This document shows positions 12,641 through 24,505 of a DNA stretch of 64,000 nt, one piece after another. Below the pieces are notes generated by a model. It worked only from the letters and a program-made list of their open reading frames with translations. It was not told where the DNA came from and made no database searches. Made by a program: the position numbers and the translations under genes. Source of the DNA: Plazaster borealis. Taxonomy: Eukaryota > Echinodermata > Asteroidea > Forcipulatida > Labidiasteridae. The stretch is from positions 8,600,501-8,664,500 of the forward strand of contig CM037462.1 in NCBI GenBank assembly GCA_021014325.1, given 5' to 3'. The number at the start of each line of letters is the position of its first letter. Position 1 is the stretch's first letter.

Positions 12641-13340
12641 AACGACACGCCAAATTAGGTTTATCTCAATCGGGGAAGTTCGGCAACAATGCCTCCCCGA
12701 GTGTCCCCGAGTGTCCCCGAGTGTCTGGATTAACTTATACCCCTGCAATAAACAAAACCCGAGTCCTGTTGTTGTCGTATCTCCCGACTTATCACGCTAG
12801 GGAGACTACTACCATAATACATCCAACCTTAGTACGAAGCTCTCGCCTATGGCCAAAAGGCCTTTCATATTATTAACAAGAAGGCAGTTCCGCTTTGTCC
12901 AGCGGTCAAACTGACTCAGATGAAACCCATTTCCAATTTGACAATAAACCAAGCCACCCGATTTCTCAGGATGACGTCACAACCTCTAGTTTGTCTCCAT
13001 TCAACCACCCCTATCTTAATTTGCTCTATTACAGAAAGAGAGAGAGAGGAACAGAGTAAAGGAGGAAAAGAAATAAATTGTGTCCGTCTTGCTCTGGAAA
13101 CATCCAAATCGATGCGTTTTGCTCCGGGTGGAGTTGCTCGCACAGCTCGGGTAATTCGCATTAAAGGTATACGTCAATTTAGGATCGTTCAATCACATGG
13201 AAGATTTAATTCAGTCTTTCTGGATCTTCTCAAATATCAGCATGCCCTGTGGAGGTGCGTACGTGTCGGAAACAAGGACGCTCTGGGTTAGATTAGGGTG
13301 TCCTTTTTTATTATGAGGTACCGGTAATCGGATTGGGGTT
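12641..13340. other. unassigned DNA with one ATG frame
   Basis: A 10-bp unit GTGTCCCCGA repeats three times near 12697-12726. An ATG-started frame of 123 codons runs 12920-13291; residues 54-123 have a balanced composition, but an opposing frame overlaps it, GA simple sequence crosses it and no family is recognised. G is only modestly enriched at first codon positions (31 of 123). Not called as a gene. Confidence 0.35.
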
Positions 13341-13408
13341 ACAAAGTAAACCAACAGGCCAAGGTATCAGCTCTTGTGTAGGGTGAGCTCGGGTAAGATT
13401 TCAAACGA
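13341..13408 (+). repeat. 68-bp inverted repeat, left arm (A)
   Basis: Begins ACAAAGTAAACCAACAGGCC and ends GGTAAGATTTCAAACGA. It is the reverse complement of 14478-14545 with a single mismatch by eye (CTGAT versus CTTAT). Such identity over 68 bp implies a recent copying event. The arms flank the tandem SINE array. Confidence 0.9.
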
Positions 13409-13554
13409 GGACTTCAACAGAAGGGATCTGGTTGCTTTAACAAATCGAGGACGTGCTCGATTTGACTTGTGTACAAAACCAATGAGAAAGTTGTTGGGAA
13501 AACAAACTTAATCCAAAATTGGGAGTTCAAAGACACACAAATACTCGTTTATCA

Positions 13555-13578
13555 CAATAGACTGTGCAAGTCTCGCGC
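13555..13578 (+). repeat. 24-bp inverted repeat, left arm (B)
   Basis: CAATAGACTGTGCAAGTCTC plus CGCGC-type sequence to 13578 is the perfect reverse complement of 14824-14847. Its order relative to the 68-bp arms is A-B-A'-B', which a single inverted duplication does not give. Confidence 0.85.
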
Positions 13579-13830
13579 AAAATCATTCGAACTTCTGGGA
13601 CCATTGTGGTCCCAACAATATGGAATTTTACGTGGTCGTGATTTTGTTTTGTCAATTATTTTAAATTAACGTAGTTTATGGCTATGAAAATTATATATGT
13701 TTTTGAGAATGTAATACTAATTGATTAACAATATGAAAGTAAAATAAATTCAACAAAATAACGAAGAAAACCTGAGAATAAGACTTGACCTCCGTTTCCG
13801 GTTACTTAAAAACAATAAAATAAATTATAA

Positions 13831-14089
13831 TAGATGTTAAATTTGCATCGGGGATAAAGTATATAAATTTTGGTTTTTACCCATACACCGATGTGTGTTA
13901 GCACTGTATACTCAGTACTTTCCCGAGTCCTGTGAAAAAATATCACAGGCTTATTACTCGGGTGGGATTCGAACCCACGACCGTTGCAATTCTAGAGCAG
14001 TGTCTTACCAACTAGACTACCGAGATTGCCCGGTAGCTAGAGGCAGTTCGAATCCTATGTTTTGGCAGCGGGTACCGCAACGATAATAA
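13831..14089 (-). repeat. tRNA-SINE tandem unit 1
   Basis: A 259-bp unit whose minus strand holds a tRNA-like head at 13956-14027: A box TAGTCTAGTTGGTAAGACAC, B box GGGTTCGAATCCCAC, and acceptor-like CTCGG/CCGAG pairing. Downstream come a CCTGTGATATTTTTTCACAGG hairpin region and a tail containing ATCGGTGTATGGGTAAAAAC. Unit 2 repeats it with only a few differences, such as CGACCG versus CGACCC. No A-rich tail separates the units. Confidence 0.8.
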
Positions 14090-14348
14090 TAGATGTTAAA
14101 TTTGCATCGGGGATAAAGTATATAAATTTTGGTTTTTACCCATACACCGATGTGTGTTAGCACTGTATACTCAGTACTTTCCCGAGTCCTGTGAAAAAAT
14201 ATCACAGGCTTATTACTCGGGTGGGATTCGAACCCACGACCCTTGCAATTCTAGAGCAGTGTCTTACCAACTAGACTACCGAGATTGCCCGGTAGCTAGA
14301 GGCAGTTCGAATCCTATGTTTTGGCAGCGGGTACCGCAACGATTATAA
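14090..14348 (-). repeat. tRNA-SINE tandem unit 2
   Basis: An exact-period second copy (259 bp) of unit 1, with its tRNA-like head at 14215-14286. Near identity over the whole unit, including the non-tRNA stretch with TTTTGGCAGCGGGTACCGC, shows that SINE plus flank were duplicated in tandem instead of two separate insertions. Confidence 0.8.
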
Positions 14349-14477
14349 TAGATGTTAAATTTGCATCGGGGATAAAGTATATAAATTTTGGTTTTTACCC
14401 ATACACCGATGTGTGTTAGCACTGTATACTCAGTACTTTCCCGAGTCCTGTGAAAGTACTGAGTATACAGTGCTAAC
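14349..14477 (-). repeat. truncated SINE unit 3 ending in a fold-back hairpin
   Basis: The third unit runs only to about 14453, then turns back on itself. GTTAGCACTGTATACTCAGT plus ACTT at 14415-14438 is perfectly complementary to 14454-14477 around a 15-nt loop. The 68-bp arm A' starts on the next base. The junction looks like a template switch or fold-back repair event. Confidence 0.85.
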
Positions 14478-14545
14478 TCGTTTGAAATCTTACCCGAGCT
14501 CACCCTACACAAGAGCTTATACCTTGGCCTGTTGGTTTACTTTGT
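14478..14545 (-). repeat. 68-bp inverted repeat, right arm (A')
   Basis: Begins TCGTTTGAAATCTTACCCGA and ends TTGGTTTACTTTGT; reverse complement of 13341-13408. It directly abuts the fold-back hairpin, which implies that in the source molecule arm A was joined to the SINE motif GTTAGCACTGTATAC. Confidence 0.9.
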
Positions 14546-14823
14546 CATGTTGTCATTTAACCTATGTAAGAAACGCACACACTCGGGTGTGATTTGCAAA
14601 TGGGGTTTCCAATAATAAGCATCCTCTTCCCATGTTTTAATTTTGTTTCAATGTTTATTTGAACCAATTATTTGTACTATACAGAAATTGAAAATATAGT
14701 TATAACAATTTGCTATGGGTATTTTTAGTTTCAAAAATTTAGTATAAATATAATTTTAAAAAGAAGATTTGATTTCAAAGAAAAATAAAGTCTTCTTTCG
14801 AGTTTTTCTTTTTTCCCCGATAT

Positions 14824-14847
14824 GCGCGAGACTTGCACAGTCTATTG
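14824..14847 (-). repeat. 24-bp inverted repeat, right arm (B')
   Basis: GCGCGAGACTTGCACAGTCT plus ATTG; perfect reverse complement of 13555-13578. Confidence 0.85.
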
Positions 14848-15524
14848 ACAAAAGTGTGTTTTATATTTTCACGACCACCCCCATGCACTTTGGCTTTTGA
14901 GCGCCAAGCAGTTGTTACAAGTACAACCCATTTTGTCCGTTTTCACGGTACCGCCATTTTGTTTTCCTCTCTAGTCTTCAACCCAAACTATGGCTGGAAT
15001 AAAATAGAGGTTGGCCAAATTGCGATATAATGACATGACAAATAACATTACAACATTACCGTGAACATGAACAAGATGTTGACAACATGACATAGGTTAG
15101 CTGTTTTAACGCTTGAAGGACCCCAGATATACAGTGTTATTTCCAATAACCACGAAACCCATCTGACTTATCAAAACAAGATGGCGCATTCCTTCCTCTG
15201 CACTGGCCACAGGAAAAAAATCATTCCAGACACGTAGAATAAACACGAATGAAGATGTTTCGACGTTTATATAATATATCACTTGGAAGCAGTGGCGTAA
15301 CAAGACATTTTAATTTGGTGGGGCAAACAAGTAGGCTTTCGGATGAAAATTACGATTTCTTTGCGGGGTTGTTGCCAAAGTATGACCCTATACTTTACAC
15401 ACACCAACACACAAACACACCATACAGCCAACCTGTGAAAATGTCGTAAAACTATAGGTCGCGTTCCAAGAAAATACAACATGCAGTAGTGGTTGTAAAA
15501 GTGTAGATATTCAAATGAGATAAA

Positions 15525-15555
<31 letters not shown>

Positions 15556-16072
15556 AATAGACAAGTTGCATATAAATTACAGCTATGACATCAGCCATCT
15601 CAAAAATCAATAAAAATGAATTATTTGCGCCAGCCTTTATAGGCCCATTGAAGGCGGGAACGTAGATTAGCTGATGTAAGAGCAGTCTATATTTTACACC
15701 AGGCCACCTGCTTGCTCCGGAAATGATCATTACAGCTTCATATTCTAAATTGCATGAAAGATTAATAGGTTAACCAAGTTTCGGTTGATTCGTCTAAAAA
15801 TAGAAACGGCTGCGCGGCCCCGAAATGAAGCAGATACCTAAAATGTAATCTCAACCTGAACCCGACTGTACAGCCCAATTGTAGGTCCGTACTACATTTA
15901 GGCACAATATTGGGGCTACGTATACGGTGCTATATTAACGTAGGTTGGGGCTACATTAAGGTCTGGGCAAAATTTAGGTAGGTTTGTTATGCTGTGCTAC
16001 ATTTAGGTCTCACTCTACGCTTAGGGATTACGCATGCGGCTTAATGCTGTTTCTTTATCAAAAACACGCACA
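14848..16072. other. unassigned DNA with simple repeats
   Basis: No gene is supported. An AT/AAT microsatellite lies at about 15524-15561. The 13-bp end motif GCAGTGGCGTAAC, shared with the transposon ends at 23781, 29482 and 54495, occurs at 15289-15301 but has no visible partner end nearby. Confidence 0.5.
15885..16010 (+). repeat. degenerate CTACATTTAGG minisatellite
   Basis: CTACATTTAGG-like words recur at about 15892, 15951 (CTACATTAAGG) and 15997, separated by TTGGGGCTAC-type spacers. A related set in mixed orientation occurs at 21966-22090 (TTACATTTAAG, TTACATTTTAGG, CTTGACCTAAATGC). Confidence 0.4.
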
Positions 16073-16303
16073 CACTGCAAAAACTAGGTGTTAAAATTGA
16101 GACACTGGGTGTTGCCACATAAATATATCGAAGAGAGAATCAAAATTAACATCATAGTGTGTTAAACTAACAACAATGTAATTGTGTTGGCAGAAATTCG
16201 TGTTATTTAAACACCCTATGGTGTAAATTTTGATAATTCTTTTGGGTATCTATAATGTGACAACACCTATGGTGTCGATTTTAACACCCCAGTTTTTTCA
16301 GTG
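16073..16303 (+). mobile_element. CACTGC-ended palindromic MITE, copy 2
   Basis: 231 bp from CACTGCAAAAACTAGGTGTT to CCCCAGTTTTTTCAGTG, with the internal inverted GTGTT/AACAC blocks of the family. The right end has lost the G of GCAGTG. No coding capacity. Confidence 0.85.
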
Positions 16304-17363
16304 CACATAATCAAATCGTCAACATGATTATCACCAATTAATCTAGTCTCCGTGTAGAATAATCACCGAAGAACGGCCTTTAGTATTCAGGGATCTTATG
16401 CACAATTATTATTTGCTTGTTTCAAGTTAAAAGTATATGCTGTGTTTTCCGATATGGCAATATTTTGCAGATGGGGATATTTCTCAGCGAGAATTACAGG
16501 CCAATTGGTTCCAAAGTGTATCACACTTGGTCTAAAACCAGAATTTTTTTTTAAAATGAAACAAGTACACAAAAGTGTCATGCATCACAACCAGCAGATA
16601 TTTCTTATGATTTTGATACTGGTAAAAAACCAATCAACAAACAAACCAAAAACATGTGCCATACCTTTGACTATTCTAAAAGCATATTTCCTTTTTATAA
16701 CCAAATTAAAGTTTATGTAGATTATCCTGATTTACATCCCATCCCGAAAATACTTCTTTAGTTTGTTCAACTGTTGGTGACAAAGAGTTACGAGAATGGT
16801 TGATCCCGTCCGTAGCGATTGAGGGTTTAATTTACCTAAGAGCGGACTAACTCGACATGGCACTACGGCGATCACAATCAAAATTGCTCCCCACTTACCT
16901 CTAATTGATAACGATCCTAAACTAAAAGGTATACCATTTCGTGCATTGTCATTTGGGGATTTGGCATGGGACTGCCGTTTAGTAAAAGGGTTAGTAAAAG
17001 GGCGGGAAGTTTAAGGCGGGAAAAGAGTTACCTGGTTCATCTGTAACGGTTGTCCGGTTATACCTGAAGTCCGCCTTGTAAAGAAAATGCTCTCATTTGC
17101 GGTGATTGTCTGTAGTTTGAAGCTGCAAGTGTAAGGTGAAAAAAAAAGTTTCTTGTAAGAGTAGGGCCTACGTTCATTGTTATCATTCAGTTTTAAATGA
17201 GCACATATCGGTGGTTTCGGTGAGTGACTACCGGAAACTGTTTTGTTCGGGATTTTAATATGTATGTTCATGGTACCACTCTTATTTCGATTGCTGAAAT
17301 CAAAATAGAAACTTGAAGAACTAGGGTTATTTCATGAAAACAACTCAAATTCTTATGCAGTGT
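16304..17363. other. unassigned DNA
   Basis: No gene, RNA or repeat supported; open frames here are shorter than 100 codons and lack motifs. Confidence 0.4.
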
Positions 17364-17740
17364 TTAAAGGCACTGGACACGTTTGGTAATTGTCAAAAAC
17401 CAGTATTCTCACTTCGTGTTTCCCAACATATGCATTAACTAACAAGCCTGTGAAAATTTGGGCTCAATTGGTCATCGAAGTTGCAAGAAAATGATGAAAG
17501 GAAAAAACACCCTTGTTGTACAAATTTGTGTGCTTTCAGATGCCTGAAAAAGGCTTCAGGCCTGAAGTCGTTTAATACTTTAGTGAGAAATTACTTCTTT
17601 CTAAAAAAATACGTTACTTCAGAGGGAGTCGTTTCTCACAATGTTTTATACTATCAACAGATCCCCGTTGCTCGTTACCAAGTAAGTTTTCATGCTAATA
17701 TATATTTTGAGTAATTACCAAACGTGTCTAGTGCCTTTAA
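17364..17740 (+). mobile_element. TTAA-flanked MITE, copy 2
   Basis: 377 bp including TTAA at both ends: TTAAAGGCACTGGACACGTT on the left and GTGTCTAGTGCCTTTAA on the right. The central palindrome is CTTCAGGCCTGAAG at 17554-17567, close to the element midpoint and different from that of the other copies. Flanking blocks (CAACATATGCATTAACT, GGGAGTCGTTTCTCACAATG) match the copies at 30647, 44289 and 59246. Confidence 0.85.
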
Positions 17741-18100
17741 CCCGCTCTCTTCACACAGTGAACATAATGTTGAATAATGATAATATACTGCATACACCAT
17801 TGTCATTTTGATTAGTGGAACACGCGTCATGTGTCGTCCTTTATTTTGACATGCATGATGCCGCCACGCTCCAATTTAATATACTCGGCGTATATGGATA
17901 ATTATAGAACGCTCTTCGGTGGCTTCGCAGTATTGTTTCCAAAAGAAATCGTTCCCGCCCGTTCATCCCAACGAGGCAAGGTCGTGTCACGGGGGACGAG
18001 GTTGGTATCTATATGGAGTAGGCCCCAGTCCACGTTGATTAAAAGGGGCTTATAACATTTTCAAGGAGTAGGATGGACGAGTTTCCCAGTCTATTCTGTA

Positions 18101-18313
18101 TTTATTGTTAACACATTCAAAGGACAAGGATTTGTGTGTGAGTTATATAAAACAAATAAACTTAATGCATTTTTTTCGTGCATTGTCGGAGAATATTACT
18201 AGGTGGCATCTGGCGTTTCCATTTCACGAGGTGAAGCCGAGTGAAATGGAATAGTCCAGATTACAGGACTCGTGATTGTATTCCTTAAAAAAAGGCATTC
18301 AATATTTGTAATC
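18101..18313 (+). mobile_element. palindromic MITE with CCATTTCAC arms, copy A
   Basis: Matches 51976-52195 in the same orientation: GAGTTATATAAAACAA, a CGTGCATTGTCGGAGAATAT arm, CCATTTCAC...GTGAAATGGAATAGTCCAGA, then a GTGATTGTATTCC arm. The inner CCATTTCAC/GTGAAATGG pair and the outer GCATT...AGAATAT pair are inverted. No coding capacity. Confidence 0.6.
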
Positions 18314-21300
18314 TATGCAATTTTTGTAAGAGTATAATTATATGATTTAAATAATCAGCTCCCAACGCGTAACACGAAATGAAACTACACCGCCTACACG
18401 ATGCTACAGGTTTATGTACACATGCACGTTATCAATCCATGACGTCAGCTCATGGGATACTGTGCATATAGCTGTCAGTATCAATGCCGCAAAGTTCAAA
18501 ACTGTACATAAATCAAAAATGAATAATTTAGGATGCAGTTTTTGAAGAAGAAAAAAAAATCTCATCGGACGGCTGGGTCCAGAGACGGGCTTGAGGGGTT
18601 AAGGGAAAGGGGGGATGATCGCCATGGAGTCGGCAGGTAATTACTGCCCAAAGCCCTGTAAAATTAATATTTCGCAACAGGACTAGGTAGAGATCCAAGT
18701 CACGCAACCCTACATTAATTATACACGAACAAACGCAAATCTAAAATGGATATACGGATATATGGCTCATAACTGACATGCTCAAGGGGCTAGAGCGGCT
18801 GGTAACGAATGTCAACTGATGAGAATGTCAGTTTTGAATGACGTACTTTCTTATACATTCGGACAGCATCTCTTTTACAAGCATTATTTGCAAAGTTTTG
18901 CCTAACATTTATATTCCATTTTTTCCATAAATATATCTGCATTATTGAAAGATATATCTCTGTTGGTGGGTTGATGTTAAGAATGTACGCCATAGTTTTG
19001 CCTATAGCAGATATACCTTACAATCCAAATGTGATTTTGATAACTGTTTGGAAAGACTCATTGACAGTGCCCCATAGCAGGTCCCCCCTCTCCCCTAGCG
19101 CCCTCTCCCAACCCAAAAGAAAAAATTCACACAAATAATTGTACCGATACACTAACCCCCTCCCAGAAAACAAATATTTATTTACCCCCCCCCCCGCTTG
19201 CCCCAAAATGGGAATGTCTAGTTAAGACACTGCTCCTTGCTAGTTTAACTTAGTATTTACGTTGTAGCTATATGAAGCCCGTTGTAGCTGGTTTTATGAG
19301 AAATCAACTTCTATTTCTTCATCATAGCCGGTTGTGGTATTTATTCATTTATTCCTTTGTTTAATTCCACTCAGCGCCGAGAATCTTTATACATTGCCAA
19401 ACAGATCATGATGATTGACGTAGATTTTCATTTTGGGTTCACCCCCCCCCCCCTTTGGGTCATCATTACAGACAAAAATGAACTTGTCACAGCAATTTAT
19501 CAAACGGAGATGTTGCTGACGCGGACTAAGAACTGCATGGTTCAATGAACTGAGGGTTATCTCGGTGGCATGACTATCGTTGGTGGCGCTGCAGACTTAA
19601 GCTGTTGTTTCAATACATGAAGTACACACGCTGCCGAGATCTTTTTCAAGTACCTAGTGTGCCCTTTTGAGCAAAATACTTTACCATTAATTACTTTGTC
19701 CCCCTTAAAGCCGTAGGTCCCGTAAACTAGGATAGGTATTTAACCCTTTAAAAATCCACCCCCTCATGCTAAAGATATGCTGGAAAACGTGTTAATCTAT
19801 GTCTCCGTAAGATGTTGTTAGTATTGTGTTGATTTTAGATTTTCGTCAGAAATCCAAGATGGCTGCCAAATGGTCCACTTGGGAAAATTTTCGAAAATGG
19901 GAACATTTAAATTAATGTATTTTACACCTTGAGTATTACAAAAAAGTAAGTTAAAAAAAATATCCACGGGGTGCATGTGAACCCAATTTCCTACTAGACT
20001 ATATCGAAGAAGTGTAGGGGTAGGTGTGTTCTGGTTCAACGTAAGCACCCTTGCCTACAGGCTCCCTCAGGCTTCCGAGTTACAGTGCTAAAGCTCACTT
20101 TTAAAGCACTTTGGTCTCGGGAGGAGAGGGCGTTGTCACCCAAACTATCCCATTTGGGATACATGTTTAATGACAACAAAACTTTCCAAGTTGAGATATA
20201 TACATTCAACAAGATTGGAACACTCCTTCCCCGATGGAGGTATCGATAGACTACCGGTACAACCTCGATGATCTATTGCTGCAAGTCCTTTCAGTGGGAT
20301 TGTTCAAATCCCAACAGAGTCTACATGTTGTGGATTAGCTTTAAAATCCCTACATAATGATATGTAGTTTGCTCTCTCTTTCGTCGTCGTAATTTATTTA
20401 ATGAACCCGTCAGTGTGGTAGTAACCCCATGATTTACACAAATGCAAGAAGGTTCCACTAGTTACTGTCTCCCCAGAACCTAGCACAGGCTGTCAGCAAG
20501 ACACGTGAAAGCCTGCTACAAAGAAAAAAATCGTTCCACGTTATCAGAGGGTTAGATATGGGTAGGTATGCCTGTAAAATTTTGTGCACGAAGTACATGA
20601 GTGAAAATATTTTTCAGCTCCTCAAAAAAAGAAAAAGAAAAGAAAAGAAAACCAAAACCGAAAACCAAAAACAAAACAACAACAAAAAACTACACAACTC
20701 TGGGACCCCATGATCCCCCTCTTATTATGTGGAATGGTCCAGTCTAGGATATCAAGGACTTTGACTCACACATGGCAATGCACTTTGTAGAAAACAAATA
20801 AATAAATAAAATATGCCATGAGTTATAGTGCTACCGACGCTCACTTGACGGCTTTAAGAAGGATGCACCACAGCATTGAGGGAACACCAAGTGTGAAAGA
20901 GTGTCACCCAGGTTGAACTTTCCAACACTCATTCAATAATTACGAAACAGGGCCGTTACAAACCGTGCTCTGTCATGAAATGTAACCAACAAATTCATAC
21001 TTTACGGCGATGGCAATACCTGTTTGTTAACAACATGCACAGATTCGGTCGTTAAAATGAAGAACGTTGGAGACAGTCTAACCGAATAACAAGATTAAGT
21101 TTCCAGACGTATGAAGTGGTTGCGGCAGAGGCCCTAGACCCCCCTGCCTCATTATCCAAATGCATTCCGACACATAAAACCCATCCCGATATGCAAACCA
21201 AGCGAATGAAGAAGAAGAAGAAGAAGACAAAAAATATACGTGGTGTCCAATTCCGAAGCAGATACTCATAAATCCTTCTCAGTAATATTCGGATCGAGGT

Positions 21301-22135
21301 TCCGTAATCCCTGGCTGGGGACGTCCACCCGGAGACAACCGGGGACGCTCGCGGAGAGATTGTTGGGGAGGGGGGGGGGAGTTGAGAGCAGAGACCTCAA
21401 GAACAAGAGCCGGGGTTTCATAGCGTGTGGCCTTGCCCTCAATGGTTCGGCTGCTGGTGGCTTAAAAAAAACTCAATCTTCTAGGGGGTCAATCCTATGA
21501 TCTGCTGTCGAGTCACGTACGCCCCAAAACCTTTTTCTCTACTCCCTCACAAAAACAAAAGAAATTCATTCCCGAAATCAATTTCCACTCAAAAAAGAAA
21601 AGTGTGTTTTATTATAACCACTGCCACTATGTTCAACATTGTTACCTGCTTTTTGTTCAGACGCTCTGGTGCCAATTTAGAGAAGTAAACAAAACGATTT
21701 AGTTATACCCTACGCCGATGTATGGTTTAATCGGATAAATCAGACGTCTTTGTCCCTTTATGGTATCTAAACCTAATGTCTTCCCAGGGCAAAATTTCAG
21801 AAAGCTGTGAGGCAGAACATTTTCATATTTTCAATATTACGTCACCAAATATCATACAACGAGAAAACTGAAAGTTAAAAGTCTCGAACCTTAATGAAGC
21901 CATCCACTCCTGTACCTCAAGTAGCTCGAACCAAAATGCAGCCCCAATATTGTAGCTAACTGTCACTTGACCTAAATGCACCCCAAACTTGTACCAATGT
22001 TACCTGTGCTTAAATGTATAGCCAAGTTAGATCTGGGTTACATTTAAGTACATGTATACAACGTTTTGTGTTACATTTTAGGTGCGGGATACAAAAACAT
22101 CTGAGCCAAATTGTATACAGCTGTTAATACATTGC
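18314..22135. other. unassigned 3.8-kb block
   Basis: No gene is supported. It includes C runs (19186-19195 and 19441-19453), an A/AAAAG-rich stretch at 20622-20690, an AAG microsatellite at about 21209-21225 and a GC-rich, G-run-containing patch at 21290-21480 that is open on the plus strand (GTG start, no motif). CTACATTTAGG-like words recur at 21966-22090. Confidence 0.4.
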
Positions 22136-22533
22136 TTAAAGGGATCGATACATTTGGTAATTGGAACCCTCTGTTTGTTTCAATCATATATGGTTGTAGA
22201 TAATATATACCATAAAACTAACCCGTAAACAAATCATTTCAAAAGGTGGTAGCGTTTTTGAGATATTGCCGAAAATCTGGAGCGGTTATGTCCACGCAGG
22301 AAGAATAATCTGCAAATGGAACACACTATCTGAGAAACGTTATGGCAGTAACGCTTCTCAGATTCAAATATTTTGGGATAAAAAGTGATATCTTTTTCCA
22401 TATCCGCAGTACTTCGAAGTGAAAAGTTTCTCAAAATGCATTATACTATCCGAAGCTGCTGTACTTCTTATACCAAGTTAGTTTTCATTGCCATTAATTT
22501 TCAGAGTCATGACCAAACGTATACAGACCCTTT
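22136..22533 (+). mobile_element. TTAA-flanked MITE, subgroup 2, copy 3
   Basis: About 398 bp, starting TTAAAGGGATCGATACATTT; the right end ACCAAACGTATACAGACCCTTTC has lost its final TTAA. Centre: TCTGAGAAACGTTA and TAACGCTTCTCAGA (22329-22362). The interior, with GGTGGTAGCGTTTTTGAGAT and GAGCGGTTATGTCCACGCAG, matches 60941-61327 on the opposite strand. The short open frame it contains recurs in that copy but is broken in the middle. Confidence 0.8.
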
Positions 22534-23780
22534 CACAAACTTACTAAAGTCGGAAAACCATTCGCAGGGAATGAGTCACTATAGAAATGAATTTTGAATG
22601 GCAATCATTTCTAATTAATAAGCAAGATTTTTCTTTGCATAACTTTTATGAAGCCTTGGCTTGCAAATTATAGGAGTAGTGTTTTTCACAGTTAAACCTT
22701 GAAGTTATCACTGCCTGAGCCATGCAATGGCTCGTCTACGTGACGGAAGTAAAACAATTAGTCATGAAGTAAACATTAGTAATGGTGTTAGGCCTATTCA
22801 GTTTCCAGAACTCAGCAATAATATTGTGGAACGACTCAAACATTGCTAATGAAGAGCATCAGTCACGTAGACATTTTAGAAGCGTCATTACTGCTCGTGG
22901 ATTCTTCCTCGATGTACTTTTTCTCCAATTACTCCATTTACTACAAATCCAACTCTTCTACATGTTTCCGTTTTGTGTGTGTGCATAAAGGTTAACCCAG
23001 ATCGTGAGAAAGTGCTACAGCCAGGTTTGGCGTACGTGTTACGTCGGTTCCTCCCGATGTGTACTTTCCAGACAAAAGCCCGTGTATATGCTACACTAAT
23101 TGAAGACAAGCCACGGTTTCAGTTACTTTGGTACATATTTAACGATTTTTTAAAGGGATGGATCGTTAATTTATTGAAAGAGAGCTGTCAAGAAACATAT
23201 TGAAGGAATTGTTTTGAGAAAACGATATTTCGGAAATACTTTGTTTGTTTCCATTCATACTATTTTGATTTTCTATATCACTTCAAGCATTTGCTTATTT
23301 GAATGAGGCTATTTTGGTAGACTGTGGTCGGAACACTGAGAACACCGAAACAGTCCTAGCTTTAAAAAAAAAACATTTCCGAAAAACGGTTGCTGTGTAA
23401 AACAACAAACAAACAAACAAATCAGGTAACGGTTCCGGAAAAGAAGAAGCATTCCCACAAATTACGATCAGCGATGGTGATATGCTGTTCTCCTCGATTT
23501 AAGTTTTAGTTTGTGCACCCAAGGAAACAGAAAACTTTACAACATACAACAAGCATACAAATCTACCTGCATTGGCATAATTAGTGCGTCATTCAAAGAA
23601 ACAGACATAAATTATACAACATGTGGAAATCTATACAGTTTCATAATTAGTGCACCATTAATAAATGCAACAGATATAAGACTTTACAATGTGCAAACTG
23701 TTATACACTGTTATTGGCTTTATACATTATATATCGGCGTTTGAATGATGTACTCTTTCAAAAGTTACAATCGTTTAATT
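22534..23780. other. unassigned DNA
   Basis: No gene or repeat could be supported. Two weak plus-strand frames at 22782-22988 and 22973-23203 overlap an opposing frame, and neither has a recognisable motif. Confidence 0.4.
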
Positions 23781-23962
23781 AGTGGCGTAATCAAACATTT
23801 CCATTGGGGTGGAGCAGGGGGGCGACATAATTTGGGACTAAATGTGTCGAACCATTCCTTTGTGCATTTTTTGGGGGGATCTCATTTATAGGGCGGGGGC
23901 AAGTGTTCTGGGTAGGGGCGGGGTCTCCCGCCCCTGCCCCCTGCCTCTGGTTACGCCACTGC
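23781..23962. mobile_element. GTGGCGTAA-ended non-autonomous element
   Basis: A 182-bp element with inverted ends AGTGGCGTAATC and GGTTACGCCACTGC, enclosing GGGG-rich sequence (GGGGTGGAGCAGGGGGGCGA on the left, GGGGTCTCCCGCCCCTGCCC on the right). Single ends of this family also occur at 15289-15301, 29404-29482 and 54405-54495. No coding capacity. Confidence 0.65.
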
Positions 23963-24405
23963 GTTTAAGAAGTAACTTTAATATTTAGTCTTAATACGAA
24001 TGGGTTTTATTACATGGTCTTTCACCACACAAGATTTAAAATGTACTAATGGCAAATGAACATCCATGATCCGCCGTTTATTAAGTAAAGACAGTTTGAA
24101 ACCGAGTCCAGGGCACATTCATATAATCTATCAACCTCCACCCCCGTCGAATAGTAGTCAATACCGCGCCTAACCAGGGTAATTAAGTGGATATATTGCT
24201 GTAATCAAATTATGTATTGATCTTACAACCTCGGATGCACATTTAATCGGTTTACCGAGAGTAGGAGATACATTTTTTAAGAGCCTCTGATTGCGAGATT
24301 GTGAGGTCCGGGAGGTTTGGCGGTCCCCGCACGCAATCTTTAACGTAATATAAAAGATTCATCTCAGAAGATTTTATATGAAAAGCACATTTTGTACACC
24401 ATCGT

Positions 24406-24505
24406 AGCAGAGGGTGTCCCCAAATGTTCCCATACTTTAACACACTCTATTGTGCAGATAAAGTATCCCCCTAAAATACTCTAAAGAATTCCTGAGATTC
24501 CCAGA
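24406..24505 (+). repeat. dispersed repeat fragment, copy A
   Basis: Shares GCAGAGGGTGTCCC, ATGTTCCCATACTTTAACAC and AAAGAATTCCTGAGATTCC with 50982-51085 in the same order and orientation. No open frame or clear ends. Confidence 0.6.

Noticed and set aside
12920..13291. ATG-started 123-codon frame as a gene
   Set aside because: First-position G enrichment is modest, a GA simple repeat crosses it, an opposing frame overlaps it and no family is recognised.
13956..14286. Two functional tRNA genes on the minus strand
   Set aside because: Boxes are good, but the anticodon arm pairs poorly, and the units sit in a longer SINE body repeated at 259 bp.
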